Positions 33,058 through 43,673 of a DNA stretch of 64,000 nt are shown here, one piece after another. A program made the position numbers and the translations under genes. Origin of the DNA: Triplophysa rosa. Its lineage: Eukaryota > Chordata > Actinopteri > Cypriniformes > Nemacheilidae. Below the pieces are notes generated by a model, which was given only the letters and a program-made list of their open reading frames with translations, was not told where the DNA came from and made no database searches. The DNA is taken from positions 3,905,863 through 3,969,862 of the forward strand of contig NC_079898.1 of NCBI RefSeq assembly GCF_024868665.1, written 5' to 3'. How positions within the stretch are numbered: the first letter of the stretch is position 1; the number at the start of each line of letters is the position of its first letter.

Positions 33058-36000
33058 CAGGGGTGCAAAAATGGGGTATGCAGTATATGCGGTGCATAGG
33101 GGCGCCGCACAAGAGGGGGCGCCATTGTGCCAAAATATTATTTAACGTTTTTTTAAATAAAACGTTATAAAAATATAACGAAAAAGTCATTATCAAAAAC
33201 GTTTTAGTTTCACTTTTGTCTAGCATTTTAAACGAGTTCAATAAATATATCATTTATTTAATCAAGTTATTATGTCAACCAATCACTCTTTCACAGTCAA
33301 ATGACCAAATGGATCGAGCAAAGAAACTTCCCAAAGCGCAGAACATGAAAATGAAAAGTAAATTGACAAGTAAAAAACAAGTTATTTAACGTTGCCTGAG
33401 AGGTGGTTCATATTATAATACAATAGCAGGTCACCTCTAGGCCTACATCTTTGGCGCTTATAAAATAAATCTATGTTTGTGAAGGAGCTTTATAATTACA
33501 TTCGGGAGAGTCTGAGACGGTTGTTAAAGCTGTTAAGTCTCCCACTATCACGCATTATCGGGTTCTTACGGAGCCCGTCTGGTCACCCCTCGGAGAAAAG
33601 AAAACAAGACCCGCAAATCCGTGGCCACAGTTTTGTAATTCGTTCCCTCAGTTTAAAAATCTGTGCTCTCGGATTAATAAACTGTACCCACGAGTTTCCA
33701 ATCCGTGCTCTCGGTTTTATAAACCGTCCCCTCAGTTTTTGAAATCTATACCCACGAATTCATAATCTGTGCCCACGCCTTCGCAATCCGTTCCACAGTT
33801 TTGCAAACTGTATCCTACTCGCAGAATTTAAGCCTCTGTCTGTCAACAGAACAAGCTCCTACAGCAACATTAACGAATATTGTATACTGTTTTATTTTAG
33901 ATTACATTATAAATGGTCTTAATGTGTTTACACACGAGCCCGTGGCGCATATAAAGCATGCGTTCATTGCCGCGTTTCACTGGCATAAACTTGGTTTGAC
34001 ATTAAACTTTCGATATTCGTGAATTTAGGGACCGTCTCTAAAGTTACATTCACATTAAAATACTTTTTTCCAACTTCAGAAGCATTTAAAAGGAAAGATT
34101 TATAGCCACAAAACTAGCTGTACAGTGTTCATGTGTGTGTCAGCTATTATGCACAACTTTTATATATAGAGTATTAAAATAAACCATCAAATAATATGCA
34201 CATATTCCTATACGTATATTGAGCTTTAAATAATGGTATATTTGTGTATGAGACCATTATACACATAGGAATGTTTGCATGTGATTTGACGGTTTATTTT
34301 AATACATATCAATAATCTAAAAGGTGTGCATTCTATCTGACACACACATGAACACTTTACAGTTAGTCAGGGAAGTCATTCCCTTTAAATGCCATTGAGC
34401 TTTAAAATTTGTATATTTATGTATGAGCCCATACAGCAGTGAAACACATAGGAATATTTGCATTTGATTTAACGGTTTATTATAATAAATATAAATAATC
34501 TAAAAGGTGTGCATTATATCTGACACACACATGAACACTACAGTTAGTCTTGTGGGTATAAATCATTCCCTTTAAATGCCATTGAAGTTGGAAACATGTA
34601 TTTGAATGTGTATGTAACTTTAGAGACGGTCCCTAAATTCACGAATATCGAAAGTTTAATGTCAAACCAACTTTATGCCAGTGAAACGCGGCAATGAATG
34701 CACGCTTGATATGCGCCACGCGCTCGTGTGTAAACACATTAAGACAATTTATAATATAATCTAAAATAAAACAGTATACAATATTCGTTAATGTTCCTGT
34801 GCTTGTTCTGTTGACAGACGAGGCTTCAATTCCGCGAGTAGGCTACAGTTTGCAAAACTGTGCGAACGGATTGCGAAAGCGTGGGCACAGATTATGAATT
34901 CGTGGGTACAGATTTCAAAAACTGAGGGGACGGTTTACGAAACCGAGAGCACGGATTGTAAACTCGTGGGTACAGTTTATTAATCCGAGAGCACGGAGTT
35001 TTAAAATGAGGGAACGAATTACAAAACTGTGGCCACGGATTTGAGGGTCTTGTTTTTTTTTCTCCGAGGGGTGACCAGACGGGCTCCGTAGGTTCTTCAT
35101 TAATCGTCGGACGCGTTTTCCCCATATGACGACGCGAGCTGTGCAGTTTGAACGTCCGGTCCGTGTCCTTCACATAACGCGAGCAGTTGCGTCTTATGCA
35201 ACCAGCGCGCAGCACAGAGCACCAGAGATATTGCGTGTGGTCACTGAAACAGCGCAATGATTGACAGGATGACAGAGACAAGAGCGCAAAAGAACGTTAG
35301 ATAATAAAAATAATTTGAGCGTTCAATGTAAGTGTGTCTGTCTTTGTTTTACTTTAATTATGTTTTCATAAAATGTGAACCACAAACTAAAAATGCTTAA
35401 AGCAAGGGGAAAATCCAAAGATTTTGTATTTATTTGCGTTATCTTTTATCCATCTTATTTCGTTTTTCAATAATATTTTAATTATAAATGCACAGTAAAG
35501 GTATGTTTAACATAGGTTAACTTTATTGTTGAGTTTTTATTAAATATTAATGAACCACAAACTAAGCATTCGTTTTAAAGTAGGCCTAAGTGGGAAAAGA
35601 ACAAAAAAATACAAAGCGAGTACATCATGTGATACGTCTTATTCGTCTTATTCTGATAATAATAAATAATTTTAATAATACTATTTGTTGAAGGAAAGGG
35701 AATAATCTAAATGTATAACTTTAAAGATCAAAATAAGTTTATTTCCTCATCAGCACATCTCTAATGGGCTACAACTCGATTGTTACTTATATTTGGGATA
35801 TTTAAATGAACTTAAACTTAATGTTTAAAACTTGACAAGTTTTTTTGTTAAAAGTTTTAAATGTCAAAATTCTAGACTACATAAGTGAAACTCAAAGAAT
35901 ACAATACATAGTCTTATTTGAAGTCTTATTTAGTTATTATAAGCAAAACATCAATTTAAAAACTGTTTAGCCTGTTATCCGATTAATCAAAAAAACAATC

Positions 36001-36389
36001 GTCCAATTATACGGGTATTAAAATAATCGTTAGTTTCTGCCCTAATTTATTGTGTATGTCTGAACATAAACATTATGTACTTTTACTACTTTTTGCTCCT
36101 TTGTTTCATTATTGTTCAGATTGTTATTTATCTTTTCAGAATTGTGTATCTGTTACACTGTGAAGCAGTTGGAAAAGTGTTTCTGTAAAAGGAAACCTTT
36201 ATGCTTCTGTTATAGATGCAAATCTGATTGTCACCTTCACATGATGTAAAATATAATGACTTCAAAGGTAATATACAATTTGTCTGCGGATTTTTTATTT
36301 GTTGTGTGTTTTTCTATATTGGGGTGGCCGATGGGGGGCGCCAATACTGATCTCGCATACCCCTCAGAAAATGTGCAGTTGCGCCCCTG
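33058..36389. mobile_element. hAT-like element, 3.3 kb, TSD CTCATATG
   Basis: Ends read CAGGGGTGC on the left and GCGCCCCTG on the right. They are flanked by an exact 8-bp duplication CTCATATG (33050-33057 and 36390-36397), the hAT signature. Near 33306 a short frame (MDRAKKLPKAQ) resembles the start of a ZMYM1-like hAT transposase. No transposase catalytic region remains. Most of the interior is a large fold-back palindrome (33553-35098) and AT-rich filler (35300-36250). Confidence 0.85.
33553..35098. repeat. Fold-back palindrome with arms of about 550 bp
   Basis: The left arm (33553-34135) and right arm (34530-35098) are inverted copies with small indels, shown by GGTCACCCCTCGGAGAAAAG against its complement near 35060, and GGGACCGTCTCTAAAG near 34028 against 34621. 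The outer half of each arm holds a degenerate ~21-bp reiteration around GTGCCCACG, GTGCTCTCGG and GTCCCCTCAG words. The centre (34136-34529) contains a partial direct duplication around ACACACACATGAACAC. No protein is encoded. Confidence 0.85.
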
Positions 36390-36413
36390 CTCATATGTCC
36401 AGTCAGTAACAAT

Positions 36414-37983
36414 GGGTGCGTTTATATTTGGCATTAACATGCGATCTCGGTGATCCGAAGAAGCAGATCGGATCTTCAGACAATCAGGACACAGCGCGTT
36501 TACACTTGTCATCAAGTGGCTTCCACATCTGGATAATGTGATCGGATCTCTATAGTTTCCCGCCCATTATTTTAATAACCCTGCAATTTAAAAATAGCCC
36601 CGGTACGGGGAGATTTCACACAACACGTATAACGGGGAGGATGAGCATGTTACAGATTTGATACGCAGCCATGTTAAAATCGAGGCAGCGGTGGGAAGTA
36701 AACCGCGGTTAAAACGATTAATGATCATACTGTATATGTGAAAGTATAAGCAGAGGACGTTTGTAAAATGACACAAGCTTCTGTACTTGAGCTGTGGCGG
36801 GTTTCACTCGCGCACACGCACGCAGGCCGAAGTTCCTATGATCAAAAGCGACCACTTACATCGTTCTCGTCTATTTGGGTTGGTTCGGCTTAAAGTGACA
36901 GCGCGTCGTTTCTTTGGTCTGTGCCCTAAATACCGTGCTTACTGACATCAGCTATAAACAACACTATACAATCTTGTTTCTGTGTGTAAGTGAAATACGG
37001 TGTATTCAGAGCTCCGTTTCAAGCTGCCTGTCTGCCGCTTAATCTGTCTTCTGGGGACGGTACTTTCGAGTCAGATCCGTGGGCGTGGCTTGTTGGTTTT
37101 GACTAAATCTTTGGTGTTTCAAGTCTTACGAAACCTTTACCCTAACCCTAACCCTAATCTGGGGACGGTACTTTCGAGTCAGATCCGTGGGCGTGGCTTG
37201 TTGGTTTTGACTAAATCTTTGGTGTTTCAAGTCTTACGAAACCTTTACCCTAACCCTAACCATCTAAACTGCCTATGATTGTTAAAATTGATGAAAAAAC
37301 ACGTTTGGGTGATGACGTCAGACTCGAAACACCAAGGATTTAGTGAGAGCCGTACAAGACACAAGCGACAGCAGCCCTCGGGGAACCGGAGAGTTGATTA
37401 CGCCGTATAGGCTACATAAACACACACACATAGGCCTATGTTAGAAACAAGCTGGTATAGTGTTGCCATTCATGTCTGTGACATGAAAATAAACAAATGA
37501 TGCGTTTTAAAACACAGCTGGCGCTGTGTGTGCGAGTCAACTCCATTCATGGTTGTCACAAATACTGTGATGATACAGCTGAAGTGGTCAGGTAAAACAT
37601 CTTGTGTGATTTGACATACATCCTCTGTAGGTTAAAGTATCCATGATAATTTCGTGGGAAAATGAACGACTGTGCAACGCTCGGGAGCAAGAGTAAACTT
37701 TCCTCTGCATTTGTCAGCTGCTCCGCAGTTTGAGAGGCTTCGGACCCCGGGCGGGGTTTTCTGTGAAATTATACCAGTAAATGTAGATAAACTGTCTGGA
37801 TTGCGTTTACATTACACTGAGATCCGATCACAATGCGTCCCCGACTACCTCTGGATCAGGACACGCTTGTCATCTGATCGGATGACATTCCGATCAGAAG
37901 CACGTTTACACTTGTCTTTTCAATGTGTATGTGGACAACATCCAGATACAGATCGCATGTTAATCCCAAATATAAACACACCC
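36414..37983. mobile_element. Non-autonomous TIR element, copy 1, with telomere-like repeats
   Basis: The ends are imperfect inverted repeats of about 34 bp (GGGTGCGTTTATATTTGGC; inverted near 37950-37983). Length is 1570 bp with no transposase. Inside, CCCTAA repeats lie at 37139-37156 and 37247-37260, each closing one copy of a 107-bp tandem unit beginning CTGGGGACGGTACTTTCGAG. The inner ends carry further GATCCGATC-type inverted words. A second copy is at 45212-46687. Confidence 0.8.
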
Positions 37984-38108
37984 CATGACAGGTGCTTGGA
38001 AACTCTGTTTTGTATTCATTCATTTATTCATTCACAAGTAACCTTTAAGCTTCGGTTTGGTCATGAATGTGCTGCTTCTTCTACTCACTGAATGGAAAAA
38101 AAGGCCTG

Positions 38109-39017
38109 GGGCCCGTTTCAGAAAGGAGGTTTAGTGAAATCTCGGAGTATATTATTAACCCTGAAATGAGGGGAACTCTGGGTTTTCCGTTTCTGAATGT
38201 GAGGTATGTCAAACCCAAGTAAGCGGGGTAACTCAAGTCCGTTTCTAAAGGTATAGTAATAGTAACTTACTCTGTGAACCTAACCTGATCGGGAGCAGGT
38301 TTTCTTTGGTAAACCCAGAGTTTATTTCAATCTCCTCCCCCTTTTAAAGCGCAAGTGGTGTAACTCATTCATCCATTCATTCATTAATACAGTCATTCAT
38401 GGCAAACATTTTGATGACACAGAGACCATCTCAGTGACTTATATGTCATATGTGCTTTTATAGAGGATTCATGAAAAGGCTGCATTAATTCATTGGAATA
38501 TAATTTGATTTCAGGAGAGCAATTTAGGACCCGAGTGGAATTTTGTCATTTCCCTGTGCATTTTTATTAAAACTGTACAGTTTTTCTTACAGTGAATTAG
38601 ATGTATCAAAATATATCTCATCCATCCTTACATCAATAACATCAGCCACCGTATGTGTATTACATCAGAGCATAATTTTCTATGGACGATGAGAAATGAC
38701 TTAATAAAGTGCATGAATAAATTAATTAATAAACACAGACATACATGCAGAAATGAAGCGATAAAGGTAATTTTAAGTAATTTTGACGTGCAGCCATTCC
38801 AAGTGAAATCTGCTAAAAGATGCCATTGAGGATGATGGCTTTTTATAGTCGTGGTGCACACGCTTAACCCAGGGTAAGCCTACCCAGAGTAAATTGAACT
38901 AATTCAAATCAGCTGTTCTGAAACCAAAAACTCAAAGTTTCTAATTTCTAAGTAAACCAACTCTGAGTTCAAGGTTTAACCTAAAGTTAGTTGAACCTCC
39001 TTATTGAAACAGGTCCC
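38109..39017. mobile_element. MITE-like element with GGGCCCGTTTCAG ends
   Basis: The left end GGGCCCGTTTCAGAAAGGAGG is matched imperfectly in inversion by the right end (CCTCCTTATTGAAACAGGTCCC at about 38996-39017). Words such as ACCCAGAGT and TAACCTAAAG recur near both ends. No coding capacity. The right half is part of the tandem duplication that begins at 38591. Bases 37984-38108 are unremarkable. Confidence 0.65.
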
Positions 39018-39800
39018 TGGAGAGAGTGTTCGCGATCGTGTATTGGGCAGTGGTGGTATCCTCCGGCCGCACAGACACGTTCGGTCCATTCACAATCACG
39101 TTCTGATGGAAGGAAATTATTAGATGCTATCATCTCTACAAAACAGGGAATTACAAGTTGCCCGCATTGTAATCTGTCAAAATGACTGAAGGCCATCTGA
39201 TTTTTCCATCACTGGTAAAAAATCTGCCAATGATGGAAATTTTCGGTTAATGCAAGCTTTGTACAAGACTTTTCAAAAAACAATCTGGTCAAGCTCAGTC
39301 ACTTACAATTTAATCATTGTAAAAGTTATTCAGGTTCCTGGTAGCCACTGTCTTTCAGGCCATGAAGTGGGACTCCCGCATTATCTTCATTGTAAAGACC
39401 CCACAGGAGATAAACTTCCTTCACCAGCCGTGACAGGAGTGGCTGATGGACTTCTACTCAGACGTCATTGAATCTGTCCTGTGCACTTCAATTACTGTCG
39501 GGTTAGGCTGGCTACCAAATCAAGCAGGAGAGTCTGGACTGCTGCAAAGATAATTGGTCCTTCTCTGCCCATGCTTCATAACCTGTACACCTCTAGAGTA
39601 AGAAAGCAGGTATCCAAAATCAATTTTGGTTCCCATATAGCCACCAAGAACACTATCTCTTTGAATCCTTGCTCTCTGGCGCTTTAGACCATTACAACAG
39701 AGCATTTCTTTCTAGGCCATGCATCTCATGAACAAATTAAACTGCCTTACAAATCTCTCTATAGTGCACTATTACCACTTGGCAATGTAATCTAATTGTA
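38591..39800. repeat. Tandem segmental duplication, unit A (1.2 kb)
   Basis: Begins AGTGAATTAGATGTATC and ends near ATCTAATTGTAC. Apart from three later insertions and scattered substitutions, the same sequence follows immediately at 39804-42815. Unit A includes the right half of the MITE and a LINE remnant, and preserves the empty sites of the insertions in unit B. Confidence 0.9.
39440..39800 (+). pseudogene. LINE reverse transcriptase ORF, C-terminal remnant
   Basis: Reading frames at 39440-39690 encode ESVLCTSITVGLG and RRVWTAAKIIGPSLPMLHNLYTSRVRKQ. This matches the C-terminal motif shared by jockey/L2/Rex-type LINE polyproteins (IESVLxxSITVWFG ... AxxIIGxxLPxLxxLYxxR). A frame change separates the two parts. 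The copy in unit B is further split by two insertions. Confidence 0.6.
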
Positions 39801-40039
39801 CCGCAGTGAATTAGATATATCAAAATATATCTCATCCATCCTTACATCAATAACATCAGCCACCGTACGTGTATTACATCAGAGCATAATTTTCTATGGA
39901 CGATGAAAAATGACTTAATAAAGTGTATAAATAAAGTGCATGAATAAATAAATTAATAAACACAGACATACAAGCAGAAATGAAGCGATAAAGGTAATTT
40001 TAAGTAATTTTGACGTGCAGCCATTCCAACTGAAATCTG

Positions 40040-40385
40040 ATAAGAGCCGGGTTAGAACCGGCGATCAGTCTAATCTTGTACGAGAGTCTGACACCCTACA
40101 AGTGTCCTATACACCATGACCTCTCATTCGCGTAACTAGACCACTCATGGCGAGTGAGAACATTTTTTTATTATTATTTCTGTTGTTTCGTTCATTTAAA
40201 TACTAATTTGTTTGTTCATTGGTACATTTATCAATTTATTCATTTAAACTTACATCATTTTTAGGACTTCAGTAAATCCACTGTATGCAGAGTGGAAAGT
40301 GTGCCTCACTCTCAAGTGCTTTCTGCCGCCATGTTGCTATTTTTGGTGCCGTTGCCATGGTGAATCGTAATATCAAAGCTCCATT
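40040..40385 (-). repeat. Inserted sequence with tRNA-like B box
   Basis: Absent from unit A. On the minus strand 40040-40130 shows a GGTTCTAACCC box close to the polymerase III B-box consensus, and GTGGTCTAGTTACG upstream that could be an A box. A tRNA-derived SINE head is possible, but a cloverleaf could not be drawn. The rest is AT-rich. Confidence 0.4.
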
Positions 40386-41077
40386 GATGATGGCTTTTTA
40401 TAGTTGTGGTGCACGCGCTTAACCAGGGTAAGCCTACCCAGAGTATATTGAACTAACTCAAATCAGCTGTTCTGAAACCAAAAACTCAAAGTTTCTAATT
40501 TCTAAGTAAACCAACTCTGAGTTCAAGGTTTAACCTAAAGTTGGTTGAACCTCCTTATTGAAACAGGTCCCTGGAGAGACAGAGTGTTCGCGATCGTGTA
40601 TTGGGCAGTGGTGGTATCCTCCGGCCGCTCACAGACACGTTCGGTCCATTCACAATCACGTTCTGATGGAAGGAAATGATTAGATGCTACCATCTCTACA
40701 AGACAGGGAATTACAAGTTGCCCGCATAGTAATCTGTCAAAATGACTGAAGGCCGTCTGATTTTTCCATCACTGTAAAAAAAAAATCTGCCAATGATGGA
40801 AATTTTCGGTTAATGCAAGCTCTGTACAAGACTTTTCAAAAAACAATCTGGTCAAGCTCAGTCACTTACAATTTAATAATTGTAAAAGTTATTCAGGTTC
40901 CTGGTAGCCACTGTCTTTCAGGCCATGAAGTGGGACTCCTGCATTATCTTCATTGTAAAGACCCCACAGGAGATATACTTCCTTCACCAGCCGTGACAGG
41001 AGTGGCTGATGGACTTCTACTCAGACGTCACTGAATCTGTCCTGTGCACTTCAATTACTGTCGGGTTAGGCTGGCTT

Positions 41078-41454
41078 AGAATTTTAAAGTTTTACTTAAT
41101 TAATATTGCATATAGGAATTTACAGTCTGTTATATTTGACCTGTGCTTCTCTCTCCTTTATCTTAAATGTGTGCTCTCACTGAGCGTATGTGTGTGCGTG
41201 CGTGTCTGTGCGTGTGTGCGTGTCTGCATGTGTGTGTGTGTGTGAGTCTATGTCTATGTGTGTTAGTACGTGTGCATATTGCGTGTGTGGAGTGTTTTGT
41301 ATTTGTGTGTCTGTCTTCTGTGTTTTCAACTTTTTCTTGTTTTTGCAGGTACAACTTTAATTGTTTTGCTTATAGTCAATATGTCTTATGTACAGCTGCT
41401 TTGTAACAATAAAAATTGTAAAAAGCGCTATATAAATAAAGTTGAGTTGAGTTG
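41078..41454 (+). mobile_element. LINE 3' end inserted in unit B
   Basis: This segment interrupts the match to unit A between GGTTAGGCTGGCT and CTACCAAATC. It contains a TG-rich microsatellite (41180-41250), then TACAGCTGCTTTGTAACAAT, AAAGCGCTATATAAATAAAG and a (TTGAG)n tail. This is the typical 3' end of a fish non-LTR retrotransposon. The flanking duplication is at most a few bases (GCT). Confidence 0.7.
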
Positions 41455-41543
41455 AGCTACCAAATCAAACAGGAGAGTCTGGACTGCTGCAAAGATAGTT
41501 GGTCCTTCTCTGCCTATGCTTCATAACCTGTACACCTCTAGAG

Positions 41544-42603
41544 CAGGGCTAGTCAACTGGCGGCCCACGGGCCAAATGCAGCCCACCAATCATCTTTTCC
41601 TGGCCCGCCTTAACATTTCAAATAAGGGGAGAGACTTTAAGAACGGTGTGCTTTAAATGCACGTCCTCCTGAGACACCACATCTTTAAATGTCCAAAACG
41701 CTGCTACATTCAAAACGAAAGTAATTCCCACAGCTCATAATGTTTTACGTCTTATAAAGCGATTTGATCGGTCAGTCCAAGAAACTTGATGTTATTTACA
41801 ACGTTATAATCAGCAATGCATTGCACAGCCAGAGGCAATCGGTTTGCGCACGCAATAGGTCGCGTTCTAAAACGCGTTTTGTGCCCTTGAAAGTAGGCTA
41901 ACTGTAGGAAGGGTACACCACGTGAACGGTTGTCTCAGATAAGGGGAAAACTGTGTTGTTTTTATTACTGCATTCATTATGTATAACGGCTATATTTACG
42001 AAAAACAGCTGTTAATCTCCCTCCAGAACTCGCACTATACAAAGGCTCTGCCCTATAAATGCGTGGGGCACATGAATGCGATCGGTATTCACCCGAAGAT
42101 GTGATAATAGCGTTCAGTTTCTTGCACAGATCAATTGACTCGCTTTATAAGACGCTAATTTAACGTAAGAAGGGGCAGGGATTACTTGTGTTGAATGTAC
42201 TTGCGTTTTTTACTTTTATTGATTTAACTTTAATTAATTCAACCAAATAACTTCAGAAATATCTTCTTGAAAAAACAATGCCACCCACATCTCGATGTAC
42301 TGGAGGACTGTGGGTGAGTAAATTAGTAGCAATTTTTGGGTAAAGTAACGCAGTAAGGAATATAAAATACAATTAAAAAGACAATATCCCTTTTAATTTA
42401 ATATCATGAAAAGGCACAAATACTGGATGCAATATTTGTGTGCATGTTTTAATCATGGCCTATAGTAACAGCAACAAAAACAGTATAAAAGGAACAAAAC
42501 GCAATAAATAACAGAAGAACTGAGAATATGGTAAAAAACTGGCCTGCATCCTATTTATACTTTTGGAATCTGGCCCTCAAAGAAAAGTAGTTGAAGACCC
42601 CTG
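41544..42603. mobile_element. hAT-type non-autonomous element, TSD CTCTAGAG
   Basis: A 1060-bp insertion with ends CAGGGCTAGTCAAC and GTTGAAGACCCCTG. It is flanked by the exact 8-bp duplication CTCTAGAG (41536-41543 and 42604-42611). The unoccupied site with a single CTCTAGAG is preserved in unit A at about 39590-39600. No transposase ORF is seen. The end sequences recall Charlie-type hATs. Confidence 0.9.
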
Positions 42604-42816
42604 CTCTAGAGTAAGAAAGCAGGTATCCAAAATCAATTTTGGTTCCCATATAGCCTACCAAGAACACTATCTCTTTGAATCCTTGCTCTCTGGCACTTTA
42701 GACCATCACAACAGAGCATTTTTTTCTAGGCAATGCATCTCATGAACAAATTAAACTGCCTTACAAATCTCTCTATAGTGCACTATTACCACTTGGCAAT
42801 ATAATCTAATAGTACG

Positions 42817-43050
42817 GTGTCACCGGAATACGTGGCGGAAGAACCCAAATGCAGGCAGGCGTGAAGGGGTTAATAAAACAAGACTTTAATAATTCAAAAC
42901 AAAACACCCACAATGGGGAAAAAACGGACACGGAAACAAAACAAGGACACAAACAAAAGACTTCCCACGATGGGGCAAAACTAGAAAAATAACAAAACAA
43001 ACTCACGACACAACGTCCAGGGGCAGGGGCATGTGAATGTGAAGCCACAT
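42817..43050. mobile_element. Truncated LTR-like fragment
   Basis: Begins TGTCACCGGAATACG next to the end of unit B and contains A-rich sequence typical of minus-oriented fish LTRs in this window (ACCCAAATGCAGGC, AATAAAACAAGACTTTAATAA). No terminal CA partner or duplication is found. Confidence 0.4.
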
Positions 43051-43429
43051 TTATAGAATTTACTTTCACAAAGTGTTCACAAAATCTTTGTAGTTTTGCC
43101 CACAAAAAATATATGATTGCTTTGGTTTGATTAGATTAGACCATTTTACATTGACACAATAGCATTGTGCTGTCTGTAACCCATGTTCTCCTGTAGAAAT
43201 AAATGCACTCAGTTTGAATGTTAAACATTTTTGCATATGCCCATTTTCACCACATAAACATTATAAAAATTAAACAGCTTTGTGATTATGCATGCATTAA
43301 GTGTGAAACTGCATGTCATTTTTATGAAAATGTATTTGTTTATTGTTTAGCATACAGTACATGGTCTGAGGATAATGTCTGCCCCATGTTTCACCTCTGG
43401 ATCTTAATTCCCTGCCTATCCTTTTCCAG

Positions 43430-43673
43430 ACAATCTCTGTGTCTGTATCGGTCCTGACACTAAGCTGCATTGCCCAGGATCGCTGGTATGCTATCTGCCA
43501 TCCACTGAAATTCAAGAGCACTGCCAAAAGAGCCCGCAAGAGTATCATCTTGATCTGGCTGGTTTCCTGTGTCATCATGATTCCTCAAGCTATAGTTATG
43601 GAATGCAGCAGTCTGCTCCCAGAGCTCACCAACAAAACCAGCCTATTCACTGCGTGTGATGAACAGTGGGGAG
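43430..43673 (+). CDS. hcrtr2: Orexin receptor 2, coding exon 3
   Basis: Encodes TM3 from TISVSVSVLTLSC, the second intracellular loop, TM4 and most of the second extracellular loop. The conserved DRY motif is DRW (CIAQDRWYAICHPLKF), as in orexin receptors. KSTAKRARKSI and the TM4 segment VSCVIMIPQAIVMEC match the mammalian protein closely. A TNKT sequon and the disulphide Cys in FTACDEQW lie in the loop. The AG acceptor is at 43428-43429 after CTTTTCC. The exon ends phase 1 in a Gly codon at a GTAGGA donor. TM5-TM7 exons are not in the window. Confidence 0.95.

Larger units (their letters stand above)
39804..42815. repeat. Tandem segmental duplication, unit B with three insertions
   Basis: Corresponds to unit A throughout, with extra sequence at about 40040-40385, 41078-41454 and 41544-42603. 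Subtracting these leaves about 1.2 kb. Differences between A and B are few, so the duplication predates the insertions but is not ancient. Confidence 0.9.

Noticed and set aside
33553..35098. Protein-coding frames with repeated 12-14 residue motifs in both palindrome arms
   Set aside because: They arise from the reiterated ~21-bp motif, appear in both arms in opposite orientation, and have no start context or domain.
37139..37260. A true interstitial telomere or fusion point
   Set aside because: Only three or fewer CCCTAA units, and they recur inside a second copy of the same dispersed element.
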